A DNA stretch of 64,000 nt, taken from positions 48,699 to 112,698 of the forward strand of contig PGZO01000010.1 of NCBI GenBank assembly GCA_002841375.1, in the 5' to 3' direction. The notes under the pieces were generated by a model. The model did no database searches and was not told the DNA's origin. It saw only the letters and a program-made list of their open reading frames with translations. Positions 17,852 to 26,748 of this stretch are shown one piece after another. The position numbers and the translations under genes are program-made. The DNA comes from Firmicutes bacterium HGW-Firmicutes-7 (GTDB lineage Bacteria > Bacillota > Clostridia > Lachnospirales > Vallitaleaceae). The number at the start of each line of letters is the position of its first letter. The stretch's first letter is position 1.

Positions 17852-19111
17852 TTGGGAAAAATAGTAAAAAATAGAAGACGCGTCGTAATTACAGGAATGG
17901 GCGTTATTGCATCAAATGGCATAGGAAAAGAAAATTTTAGTAAAGCCTTAAGACACGGAGAATCAGGAATAAAAACCATTACAGATTTGGATGTAGCAGG
18001 ATTGGATAGCCATATAGCAGGTCAGGTACTTGATTTTAATCCAGAGAAATATATAGAAAAAAAAGAAATTAAAAGAATGGGACGTTTTACACAAATGGCA
18101 GTTGCTGCGGCAAAAATGGCAATTGAAGATTCATCATTAGCGCTAGATAATCTAGATTTAGAACGTTGTGGTGTTGTTCTTGGGACAGGAATGGGAAGTT
18201 TTGAACGAACAGAAAAAGAATGTAAGGTTTTATTTGCTCAAGGACCGGGGAGAATTAGTCCTTTTTATATGGCAACAGCCATTCCTAATGCTGCCGCAGC
18301 GCAAATATCTATTTTTACAGGATTTAAAGGTTATCTTGGGACTACATTAGCGTCTTGTGCAGCGGGCATTCAATCAGTAGGTGAAGCATACTTTCATATT
18401 CAAAGAGGTATAACAGATGTAATGATTACAGGTGCGTCTGAAGCAAGCATTAGTCTCTTATGTTTAGGGAGCTTTTCCAATTTAAAGGCACTTTCAACGC
18501 ATAACGATAATCCGAAAGGTGCAGCGAGACCATTTTCTTTAGACAGAGATGGCTTCGTTATGTCAGAGGGAGCAGGAATAGTAGTATTAGAGACGATGGA
18601 ACATGCAAGGCAAAGAGGAGCTAGAATATATGGAGAGGTTATAGGCTTTGGAGGTTGTAGCGATGCTTACCATATTACATCTCCTTTACCTGATTCGGAT
18701 GGGATGCGCCGAGCTATGGAACTGGCTATAGCGGATGGAAAAGGGGAAAGAATGGATATTGAATATATTAATGCGCATGGCAGTGGTACGCAAATGAACG
18801 ATGTACTAGAAACTTCAGCAATTAAAAAGGTGTTTGGAGAAGGAGCATATTCGATTCCGGTAAGTTCAACAAAATCTATGACAGGGCATTCTTTAGCCTC
18901 GGCAGGTGCAATTGAACTAATTGCTACATTAATAGCAATGAATAATGGGTTTATCCCACCTACTATTAACTATCATAAACCTGATCCAGAATGTGATTTG
19001 GATTATGTTCCCAATAAAGCTAGAGAGAAGTTCATAAAGACTGCGATGGTCAATTCCTTTGGGTTTGGTGGACAAAATGCAAGCATAATTGTTAGTAACA
19101 TTGGTTGTTAG
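17852..19111 (+). CDS. Beta-ketoacyl synthase II-like paralogue (complete Cys-His-His triad)
   Basis: Second KAS II in the window. Catalytic Cys169 lies in LASCAAG, His in NAHGSGT and His in TKSMTGHSLASAG; NSFGFGGQNA closes the protein. The nucleophile loop SCAAG differs from the usual ACASG/ACATG and the acyl-pocket region differs from FabF at 902-2137, so substrate choice may differ. TTG 17852 is preferred; the GTG at 17834 overlaps the GTGGAGG ribosome site. The acyl carrier could be ACP or the lipoyl protein two genes upstream; sequence does not decide. Confidence 0.87.
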   Translation: MGKIVKNRRRVVITGMGVIASNGIGKENFSKALRHGESGIKTITDLDVAGLDSHIAGQVLDFNPEKYIEKKEIKRMGRFTQMAVAAAKMAIEDSSLALDNLDLERCGVVLGTGMGSFERTEKECKVLFAQGPGRISPFYMATAIPNAAAAQISIFTGFKGYLGTTLASCAAGIQSVGEAYFHIQRGITDVMITGASEASISLLCLGSFSNLKALSTHNDNPKGAARPFSLDRDGFVMSEGAGIVVLETMEHARQRGARIYGEVIGFGGCSDAYHITSPLPDSDGMRRAMELAIADGKGERMDIEYINAHGSGTQMNDVLETSAIKKVFGEGAYSIPVSSTKSMTGHSLASAGAIELIATLIAMNNGFIPPTINYHKPDPECDLDYVPNKAREKFIKTAMVNSFGFGGQNASIIVSNIGC

Positions 19112-19120
19112 AGGAGAAAA

Positions 19121-19903
19121 ATGAAAAAAGCATACTTTGACTGTACAGGGGGCATTAGTGGAAATATGATAATTGGTGCCTTACTAGATGCAGGGCTTCC
19201 ATTAGCGCATCTTAAAAAAGAAATACTCAAAGTTCTTCCACAGGAAGAATATAAATTTGAATTAGAAGGTATTCGTCAATTTGATATGAACGCGCTCTTT
19301 TTTGACGTAATTTTACCTCCACATGATCCAAACATGAAGTTTGAGGATGTACCTAGAAGAAATTTATATGATATTATTGAGTTAATTCAGGAAAGCACGC
19401 TTGGAGAAGAAGTAAAAGTTCAAGTTATTAAAATATTTAACAGATTAGGAGCGGCAGAAGCTAGCGCACATAAATGTTCAATTGATCAAATTGATTTTCA
19501 TGAAGATGGTGCAGTAGATACAATTATCGACATACTTAGCGCAGTAGTAGGCATTAAGTACCTTGGCATTGATGAGGTATATGCGTCTCCTTTACATGTA
19601 GGCTCAGGGACGATTAAGTATCGGTTCGGTATTTTACCCATCCCTGCCCCAGCGACAGCGGAGTTATTAAAAGGCATACCATATTTTAGTACAGAAGTTA
19701 AAGGAGAGTTAGTAACACCTACAGGTGCAGCAATTATAACGACGCTTGCAAAAGACTTCAAGGCGATGGAGAATATGAACATAGAAGCAATCGGTTATGG
19801 GTCTGGCACAAAACATTCCCATATTACTGGGTGGCTACGGTTGATTATTGGAACTGAAGTTGAAATGAAAAAGGCGGAAGAAAGTGCATTAAGAAGCTCA
19901 TAG
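19121..19903 (+). CDS. LarC1-only protein (N-terminal half of nickel insertase)
   Basis: Paralogue of the N-terminal part of LarC: YFDCTGGISGNMIIGALLDAGL, then IDFHEDGAVDTIIDILSAVVG and ILPIPAPATAELLKGIPY, ending in VTPTGAAIITTLA and a short tail. It stops at 260 residues with no LarC2 half in any frame downstream. It lacks the His-rich loop of the full LarC at 7803-9041, and the conserved SGDM has become SGNM. In Lactiplantibacillus LarC2 binds the CTP-metal, so this protein may act as a nickel chaperone, a partner of full LarC, or something new. GAGGAG precedes ATG; it is the last gene of the sigma-54 operon. Confidence 0.85.
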   Translation: MKKAYFDCTGGISGNMIIGALLDAGLPLAHLKKEILKVLPQEEYKFELEGIRQFDMNALFFDVILPPHDPNMKFEDVPRRNLYDIIELIQESTLGEEVKVQVIKIFNRLGAAEASAHKCSIDQIDFHEDGAVDTIIDILSAVVGIKYLGIDEVYASPLHVGSGTIKYRFGILPIPAPATAELLKGIPYFSTEVKGELVTPTGAAIITTLAKDFKAMENMNIEAIGYGSGTKHSHITGWLRLIIGTEVEMKKAEESALRSS

Positions 19904-19935
19904 GTTTTACACTAGCAAGTGATCTATGAGGTTAT

Positions 19936-19999
19936 AAGTGATATCAAGGCTAGAGAAAGAACATTTAAATTCTATAAATGTTCTTTCTCTATATCACTT
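19936..19999. terminator. Long hairpin between converging genes, overlapping the hydrolase 3' end
   Basis: AGAGAAAGAACATTTA (19952-19967) pairs perfectly with 19975-19990, and the outer AAGTGATAT (19936-19944) pairs with ATATCACTT (19991-19999), for 25 base pairs with a seven-base bulge. The right arm encodes the last residues of the hydrolase at 19972-20655. There is no strong T run, so it may block convergent transcription or protect 3' ends instead of acting as a classic terminator. Confidence 0.6.
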
Positions 20000-20655
20000 G
20001 TGGTCAAGAATCTTCCGGTAGAAATAAAATTATCAATGAGTTCAGCAGTTTCATCTTTTTTATGTATTTGTGTATGTCTATAGGGAAGCGTAATGAAGTC
20101 TGTCAGTTCGTCATATTTAACCGCATCCACTTCAATGCGACCATCATTTATTGCGCCAATAACACCAGCTAAAAGTGGAGAAGACTTCGTACCAGCAATA
20201 GCGCCAATTTCTACTTCGTTACCGATTAGTTTTAATAGATTAACTTGTTCGGGTTGAAGAGATTTCATGGTTTTATATATACTAATATAGGTTTTAGAAA
20301 GCTTTTCTGCGTAGCTAGCAAGCTTATATCCGTGATTAGGTGTTGCAATTAAAACGCATCGACCAACATGAGGTAGAAAATCACTAACAGCTAGAAAATG
20401 GCGAATAATTAAACCACCAGTGCTGTGACCAACCATATGTATTTTTTCACCATCCTTCAACTTTGGTATTTTCTTTTTTGCAATGTCTATGAGCGTACTT
20501 GTTGCTTCTTCAATCGTTGAAAAAGTTAAAGGTAAGTTAATTCGAGATACCTTATATCCTCTTGAGATTAACAGGTTTCTAAGTGGCGTCATATCTTTAT
20601 AAGTTCTATGAAATCCATGAATTAAGATGATCCAACCTCTTCCAGTTTCGGGCAT
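19972..20655 (-). CDS. Lipase-like alpha/beta hydrolase
   Basis: Serine hydrolase with the nucleophile elbow GHSTGG (about residues 76-81) and an N-terminal GWIILIHGFHRTYKDM oxyanion strand. It resembles the lipase/PGAP1-type esterases that act on acyl esters, but no lid or signal peptide is evident, so it looks cytoplasmic. Length 227. The catalytic acid and His are not obvious by eye; the late H in PYRHTQIHK is a candidate. GGAGAA precedes its ATG. The substrate is unknown. Confidence 0.7.
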   Translation of the reverse strand: MPETGRGWIILIHGFHRTYKDMTPLRNLLISRGYKVSRINLPLTFSTIEEATSTLIDIAKKKIPKLKDGEKIHMVGHSTGGLIIRHFLAVSDFLPHVGRCVLIATPNHGYKLASYAEKLSKTYISIYKTMKSLQPEQVNLLKLIGNEVEIGAIAGTKSSPLLAGVIGAINDGRIEVDAVKYDELTDFITLPYRHTQIHKKDETAELIDNFISTGRFLTTSDIEKEHL

Positions 20656-20890
20656 AATATTCTCCTTAAATAGTTGTATAGTACATTATAACAAAAAATT
20701 ATGGGATTGCCACTATCTAGTAAAAGGGAATATGAATTTTCTTTTGGAAAAGGAAAGCTAATGGAGCATAAGAACTAAATTTTTTACTATAAGTGGCAAA
20801 GGGGTTTTTTTGTGATACAATAATTAGAACAACTTGCTTATGACACGCTAATCATTAGAATAATAAAATATTTGTAATCAGGTGATATTA

Positions 20891-22186
20891 ATGAAAAAAG
20901 ACAAGTATAAAAAATACTGGTACAAGCTAGATAATGCAGGAAAACTATATCCATCCATCGTTTCAAATAGAATGTCTACAGTATTTCGTATGAGTATCGA
21001 ACTACGAGAAAATGTTGATGCAAAGATTTTACAAGTGGCGATAAATCAAATAATCGAGAGGTTTCCCTATTTTAAGGTGAACTTACACAGGGGGTTATTT
21101 TGGTATTATTTTGAATATAGTGATAAACAACCTAAAGTAGAAAAAGAAACATACTACCCAAGTATGTTTCTAAAGTATAAAAAGAAAAAGACTTTCCCAT
21201 TTAGAATTCTTTATTATAAAAATCATATTAATGTTGAATTTAGCCATAGCATAGCAGATGGCTCAGGTGTAATAATTTTTGTAAAGACCTTACTTCTTCA
21301 ATATTTTAAAATTAAAAAGGGAATTAAATGTGAAAGCTTAGAAGGTGCCATTGATATTAATACTGAAGTAGACGTTATGGAATTTGAAGATTCCTTTAAT
21401 AAGTATTATAAAAAAGAAATTCCCACTGCCAAAAGAAGCCATAAAGCAGTTCATTTCGACTTTCCGCTAATTGAAAAGGGAAAATATATTTTATTAACAG
21501 GTATTGTACCTATAGATTCAATGAAAAAGCAAGCAAAGCTTATGGGCTGTACAATTACACAGCTCGTTACAGCTTATTACTTTGATGCCATCCAAGCGTA
21601 TATTAACGGACTAAGCAATAAAGAAAAAAAGAAGATGCTTGGAAGGATTGTAATAAATATGCCTGTAGATTTAAGGCAAATGTTTCCCTCCAAGTCTCTT
21701 AAAAATTTCTTTATTTCCATAACGCCTGAAATAGACTTAAGATTAGGAAGTTATAGCATTGAAGAAATAATCGAGTATTTAAAAAACTATATGGGTATGA
21801 ACATAAATAAGAAAATAATAAGTAAATATATATCACGGAATGTTAAAAATGAAAAGAAAATATTGCTACGAATTTTACCTCTTTGGTTTAAAAACCTAAT
21901 AATGCCAACAATATATAATCGGTTTGGTGAACGAGGTTACACCAGTAGCATCTCAAATTTAGGAATAATCAAGCTTCCAAAGGAAATTGAAGAATATGTT
22001 CACAAATTTGAGATTTTCCCTCCACCAAGTATTGAAAATAAAATCAAATTGGCAATTGTTACGTACAAAGATAAAATGATGCTTTGCTTTGGATCGACAG
22101 TATATAATACCGAAATTGAGAAAATATTTTTCAGGAAAATTAGAAAGCTTGGTATACCAGTAAAAATAGAAACTAATATGAGGTGA
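20891..22186 (+). CDS. Condensation/alcohol acetyltransferase-like protein
   Basis: CoA-dependent acyltransferase fold. The HxxxDG active-site motif is visible as HSIADG, about residue 117-122 (EFSHSIADGSGVIIF), and a second conserved region DLRQMFPSKSLKNF resembles the DFGWG-side loop of this superfamily only loosely. ATG 20891 follows CAGGTG; an upstream GTG at 20882 overlaps it. The stop overlaps the ribosome site of the following zinc-ribbon membrane protein, so the two form a pair. Substrate unknown; acylation of a lipid or glycan is possible. Confidence 0.7.
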   Translation: MKKDKYKKYWYKLDNAGKLYPSIVSNRMSTVFRMSIELRENVDAKILQVAINQIIERFPYFKVNLHRGLFWYYFEYSDKQPKVEKETYYPSMFLKYKKKKTFPFRILYYKNHINVEFSHSIADGSGVIIFVKTLLLQYFKIKKGIKCESLEGAIDINTEVDVMEFEDSFNKYYKKEIPTAKRSHKAVHFDFPLIEKGKYILLTGIVPIDSMKKQAKLMGCTITQLVTAYYFDAIQAYINGLSNKEKKKMLGRIVINMPVDLRQMFPSKSLKNFFISITPEIDLRLGSYSIEEIIEYLKNYMGMNINKKIISKYISRNVKNEKKILLRILPLWFKNLIMPTIYNRFGERGYTSSISNLGIIKLPKEIEEYVHKFEIFPPPSIENKIKLAIVTYKDKMMLCFGSTVYNTEIEKIFFRKIRKLGIPVKIETNMR

Positions 22187-22191
22187 TTAAA

Positions 22192-22923
22192 ATGGCCTAT
22201 TGTCCTAAGTGCGGAGTAGAGTTAGACTCCTATATAAAAAACTGTCCTTTATGCGAATTTCCTATTCCAGACATTGGAGAAGATGATGCTGCTGAATTAG
22301 AAGGAAAAGGAACGCATAAATACCCTAATGCTATTAGCACCTATCGGAGGGATTATAGAGTAATAAAAAATAAGATATTCTTTTCTTTTGTTTTAGTAGT
22401 TATTAGTAGCATTATTATTTTAGCTGTACTTAAACTGGTTTACCCAGTAAGTGCACTTTTATCTAATTATGTAATAATAATTATTATTGCAGCATTATTT
22501 TATTTGTTTTTTTTATTTTCATATTTAAAGCCTGCATATAATGTCATCGGGATTCTATTAACAACAATATTCTTAACTTATGCCATTGATTATCAAGTAG
22601 GAGATATAGGTTGGTCTTATACGTATGCCCTCCCGATCGTAGGAATATTGTATTTTGATATAACAATTTTCAGAGCGCTTTATAAAGTAAGTAAGCATAG
22701 AAATCAATTTATTTACGTTCCATCAGTTTGCTTGCTATTTATTAGTATACTATGTGTGGGTATTGACGCAGTAATTTCGACCAATATTGGCGGGCGTATT
22801 CATTTATCATGGTCAATAATTGTTCTTATTTGCTGTGGCGTTATTATATTTACATTGTTGAGTATCTATCATGGGTTGCCAGATAAAAGCAAGGCGTGGT
22901 TAAAAAGAAAATTACATGTGTAG
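22192..22923 (+). CDS. Zinc-ribbon membrane protein (DUF6320-like)
   Basis: An N-terminal zinc ribbon with two CxxC knuckles (CPKCGVE at residues 4-10 and CPLCEF near 20) is followed by a charged linker and about six hydrophobic helices (residues 55-235). I associate this architecture with DUF6320, often coded beside an alcohol-acetyltransferase-like gene, as here. ATG 22192 follows GAGGTG and overlaps the upstream gene's end. It may anchor or regulate the acyltransferase at the membrane; function not established. Confidence 0.65.
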   Translation: MAYCPKCGVELDSYIKNCPLCEFPIPDIGEDDAAELEGKGTHKYPNAISTYRRDYRVIKNKIFFSFVLVVISSIIILAVLKLVYPVSALLSNYVIIIIIAALFYLFFLFSYLKPAYNVIGILLTTIFLTYAIDYQVGDIGWSYTYALPIVGILYFDITIFRALYKVSKHRNQFIYVPSVCLLFISILCVGIDAVISTNIGGRIHLSWSIIVLICCGVIIFTLLSIYHGLPDKSKAWLKRKLHV

Positions 22924-23055
22924 CGCAAATAAAAACAAAAGAATGCCCCTTATTATAGCAGCTAGACGAATCAACTATTTTGTCAAAATAGGATAACTCA
23001 ATTGTTAAAAAAAACACTAAGTACTAAAAAAAAAACATTACTTACCAAAAAAATA

Positions 23056-23064
23056 TGTTATAAT
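23056..23064 (+). promoter_or_regulatory. Extended -10 promoter of the PFOR gene
   Basis: TG-T-TATAAT (23056-23064) is an extended -10 element; no good -35 hexamer is seen at 17 bases, which such promoters tolerate. It lies 51 bases before the start codon. A TTGTTAA half-site at 23002-23008 recalls a Rex operator, but the other half is missing. Confidence 0.55.
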
Positions 23065-23114
23065 TATTAGACGAGAGTTAAATTATATTTACTCATTTTC
23101 CTAAGGAGGTTATT

Positions 23115-26100
23115 ATGTCTAAAGTTATGAAAACAATTGACGGTAATATGGCTGCGGCTCATGTTGCCTATGCATTTACAGAAGTTGCTGCAATATATCC
23201 AATCACACCATCATCAAACATGGCTGAAAATGTTGATGAATGGGCAGCACATGACAAAAAGAATCTTTTCGGCCAAAAAGTACAAGTATCCGAGCTACAA
23301 TCTGAAGGTGGTGCAGCAGGTGCAATGCATGGTGCATTAGCAGCAGGTGCATTGGCAACTACGTTTACAGCATCTCAAGGATTACTTCTTATGATTCCAA
23401 ACATGTATAAAATTGCAGGAGAACTTCTACCAGGTGTTTTCCATGTAAGTGCAAGAGCTATAGCAGGCCACGCATTATCTATCTTTGGTGATCATTCAGA
23501 TGTAATGTCTGCGAGACAAACAGGTTGTGCACTTCTAGCTTCAGGTAGTGTTCAAGAAGTTATGGACATCGCTGGTATTGCTCATTTAGCAGCAATAAAA
23601 GGAAGATTACCTTTTATACATTTCTTTGATGGCTTTAGAACATCCCATGAAGTACAAAAGATCGAAATGATCGATTATAGTGTATTTGACCAATTATTAG
23701 ATAGAGAAGCTTTACAAGAATATAAAGATAGAGCATTAAGCCCTAACCATCCAGTTACTCGTGGTACTGCTCAAAATCCAGATATTTTCTTCCAAGCAAA
23801 AGAAGCAAGCAATACATTCTATGATAATATTCCAGACATCGTAGCAAATTACATGGATGAAATGGGTAAATTAATCGGAAGATCATATAAACCATTTGAT
23901 TACTATGGAGCTGCTGATGCAGAAAACATTATCGTAGCAATGGGTTCAGCAACAGAAGCAATTGAAGAAACAATTGATTATTTAGCAGCAAAAGGTGAAA
24001 AAACAGGTGTGATTAAAGTGCATCTATACAGACCTTTCTCAGAAAAATATTTCTTTAATGTATTACCAAAAACAGTTAAAAGAATTGCTGTATTAGATAG
24101 ATGTAAAGAGCCTGGATCTATTGGAGAACCATTATTCTTAGATATCCAAAGCTTATTCTACGGAAAAGAAAACGCACCTGTAATTGTTGGTGGACGTTAT
24201 GGTCTTGGTTCAAAAGATACAACACCATCACAAATTTTAGCAGTATATAAAAACTTAAAAGCAGACAAACCTAAAAATGGATTTACAATTGGTATTGTAG
24301 ATGACGTAACAAACACATCCCTTGCAATTGATGAAGTAATCAATACTGCAAAAGAAGGCACAATTACTTGTAAGTTCTGGGGACTTGGATCTGATGGTAC
24401 AGTTGGTGCAAACAAAAATGCTATCAAAATCATTGGTGACAATACGGATATGTATGCACAAGGTTATTTCTCATATGATAGTAAAAAATCAGGTGGTGTA
24501 ACAATTTCTCATTTAAGATTTGGTAAATCCATGATTAAGTCTACGTATTTAGTAGATGATGCTGATTTTATTTCATGTTCAAATGAAGCATATATTCATC
24601 AATATGATTTGTTAAGTGGTATTAAAAAGAATGGTACCTTCTTGCTTAACACAGTAGCATCTGCTGAAGAAGTGGTAGAACAACTTCCTGCTAAAATGAA
24701 AAAAAGCTTAGCAGACAAAAACGTGAAGTTTTACATAATCAATGCAACGAAGATTGCAGAAGAAATTGGTCTTGGAAACAGAACAAACATGGTTATGCAA
24801 GCAGCCTTCTTCAAATTATCAGAAGTTATTCCACTTGAAGATGCGGTTAAATTTATTTACAAAGCAATTGAAAAGTCTTACGGTTCAAAAGGCCAAAAGA
24901 TTGTAGATATGAATACAAAAGCGGTTGATCAGGGTATTAATGCCATAGTTAGCATTGAGGTGCCAGCAAGCTGGACGAGTGAAACTGAAACAGAAGTAGC
25001 AGCAACAAGCAACAAACCAGCATTTATTACAGATATCATGGAGCCAATCAACAGACAAGAAGGTGACTTGTTACCTGTAAGTGCATTTGTTGGTGGTGAA
25101 GATGGAACATGGCCACAAGCAACTGCTTCATTTGAAAAAAGAGGTATTGCAGTTAATGTACCAGAATGGCAAATTGATAACTGTATCCAATGTAATCAAT
25201 GTTCTTTTGTATGTCCTCACGCTGCAATTAGACCATTCTTATTAACGGATGAAGAAGTAAAAAATGCTCCAGCGAACCTTGAAACTAAAAAAGCTGCAGG
25301 AAAAGCATTAGCAGGTTTACATTACAAAATTCAAGTAAGCACGTTAGACTGTACAGGTTGTGGTAATTGTGCTGATATCTGTCCTTCAAAAGTAAAATCA
25401 TTAGTTATGAAGCCAATTGCTTCTCAAAGAGATCAAATTGAAAGCTGGGAATATGTAGTATCACTTCCAGTTAAAGATAATCTAGAAAATAAATTAACGA
25501 TTAAAGGTAGCCAATTCCAACAACCATTACTTGAGTTCTCAGGAGCTTGTGCAGGTTGTGGTGAAACCCCATATGGAAAAGTTGTTACTCAATTATTTGG
25601 AGATAGAATGATTGTTGCAAATGCAACAGGTTGTTCTTCAATCTGGAGTGGTTCTGCACCATCAACACCTTATTGTGTAAACCAAAAAGGTAAAGGACCA
25701 GCATGGGCAAACTCTTTATTTGAAGATAATGCAGAGTATGGTTACGGTATGGCAATAGCTTCTAAAACTGCAAGGAACATTTTACTTGAAGACTTAGCTA
25801 AACTTGCTGCATCAGATGCTGACGCTGCAACAAAAGCAGTTATTGCTAGTTACTTAGAAACAGCTGATGACGTTGAGGCATGTAAGGCAAATGAAGAAAC
25901 TGTAATCAATGCATTAAAAGCAGCCGCTTCAACGAATGCACTTGCTGCTAAAGCATTAGCTAGCAAGGACCATCTAATTAAGAAGTCTGTTTGGATTATT
26001 GGTGGAGATGGCTGGGCATATGATATTGGATATGGCGGGTTAGACCATGTATTGGCATCAGGAGAAAACGTTAATATTTTAGTATACGATACAGAAGTTT

Positions 26101-26627
26101 ACTCCAACACAGGAGGCCAAGCATCTAAATCTACACCAGTGGGTGCAGTTGCTAAGTTTGCTGCAGCTGGTAAAAACATGAAGAAAAAAGATTTGGGTAT
26201 GATTGCAGCAACGTATGGTTACGTTTATGTAGCACAAGTAGCGATGGGTTCAGATAAAAACCAATTCTTAAAAGCAATTATTGAAGCAGAAAAACATGAT
26301 GGACCATCCTTAATTTTAGCTTATGCACCATGTATCAACCATGGTATTAAAACGGGTATGGGTAAAACTCAAGAGCAAGAAGACTTAGCTGTAAAATCTG
26401 GTTACTGGCATTTATACAGATTCAACCCAGCTAGAAAAGAAGCAGGCGAAAATCCATTTGTTTTAGATTCAAAAGAGCCTACATTATCCTTTGCAGATTT
26501 TATCAAGAGTGAAACAAGATATACAACACTTGAAAAATCCTTCCCAGAAATAGCAACAGAACTATTTGCTAAAGCGGAAAGAGAAGCAAAAGAAAAATAT
26601 GAAACATATAAAAAATTAGCACAATAA
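23115..26627 (+). CDS. nifJ: Pyruvate:ferredoxin (flavodoxin) oxidoreductase
   Basis: Oxidatively decarboxylates pyruvate to acetyl-CoA, CO2 and reduced ferredoxin; central to clostridial fermentation. It is a single-chain enzyme of 1170 residues with the usual order: pyrimidine-binding domains starting with TIDGNMAAAHVAYAFTE, the gamma domain, two [4Fe-4S] ferredoxin motifs (CIQCNQCSFVCP and CTGCGNCADICPS, near residues 690 and 750), then the TPP domain with CAGCGETPYGK and YSNTGGQASKSTP. AAGGAGG is well placed before ATG. Codon choice appears more biased than in its neighbours, as expected for an abundant protein. Confidence 0.97.
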   Translation: MSKVMKTIDGNMAAAHVAYAFTEVAAIYPITPSSNMAENVDEWAAHDKKNLFGQKVQVSELQSEGGAAGAMHGALAAGALATTFTASQGLLLMIPNMYKIAGELLPGVFHVSARAIAGHALSIFGDHSDVMSARQTGCALLASGSVQEVMDIAGIAHLAAIKGRLPFIHFFDGFRTSHEVQKIEMIDYSVFDQLLDREALQEYKDRALSPNHPVTRGTAQNPDIFFQAKEASNTFYDNIPDIVANYMDEMGKLIGRSYKPFDYYGAADAENIIVAMGSATEAIEETIDYLAAKGEKTGVIKVHLYRPFSEKYFFNVLPKTVKRIAVLDRCKEPGSIGEPLFLDIQSLFYGKENAPVIVGGRYGLGSKDTTPSQILAVYKNLKADKPKNGFTIGIVDDVTNTSLAIDEVINTAKEGTITCKFWGLGSDGTVGANKNAIKIIGDNTDMYAQGYFSYDSKKSGGVTISHLRFGKSMIKSTYLVDDADFISCSNEAYIHQYDLLSGIKKNGTFLLNTVASAEEVVEQLPAKMKKSLADKNVKFYIINATKIAEEIGLGNRTNMVMQAAFFKLSEVIPLEDAVKFIYKAIEKSYGSKGQKIVDMNTKAVDQGINAIVSIEVPASWTSETETEVAATSNKPAFITDIMEPINRQEGDLLPVSAFVGGEDGTWPQATASFEKRGIAVNVPEWQIDNCIQCNQCSFVCPHAAIRPFLLTDEEVKNAPANLETKKAAGKALAGLHYKIQVSTLDCTGCGNCADICPSKVKSLVMKPIASQRDQIESWEYVVSLPVKDNLENKLTIKGSQFQQPLLEFSGACAGCGETPYGKVVTQLFGDRMIVANATGCSSIWSGSAPSTPYCVNQKGKGPAWANSLFEDNAEYGYGMAIASKTARNILLEDLAKLAASDADAATKAVIASYLETADDVEACKANEETVINALKAAASTNALAAKALASKDHLIKKSVWIIGGDGWAYDIGYGGLDHVLASGENVNILVYDTEVYSNTGGQASKSTPVGAVAKFAAAGKNMKKKDLGMIAATYGYVYVAQVAMGSDKNQFLKAIIEAEKHDGPSLILAYAPCINHGIKTGMGKTQEQEDLAVKSGYWHLYRFNPARKEAGENPFVLDSKEPTLSFADFIKSETRYTTLEKSFPEIATELFAKAEREAKEKYETYKKLAQ

Positions 26628-26650
26628 ATAATAGTTTATTACTTTTAAAA

Positions 26651-26682
26651 GACATAAGGCTCATGGCCTTATGTCTTTTTTA
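26651..26682 (+). terminator. Terminator of nifJ
   Basis: GACATAAGGC (26651-26660), five-base loop, GCCTTATGTC (26666-26675) and a run of T. Strong intrinsic terminator 23 bases after the stop. Confidence 0.9.
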
Positions 26683-26748
26683 AACGATCGTAAAGCATAA
26701 AAGCTAGAAAAATTCATATATATATAAAAACTCTATGGTGTATCTTAT

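Noticed and set aside
23002..23020. Rex redox operator upstream of nifJ
   Set aside because: Only one half-site (TTGTTAA) is present; the inverted partner is missing.
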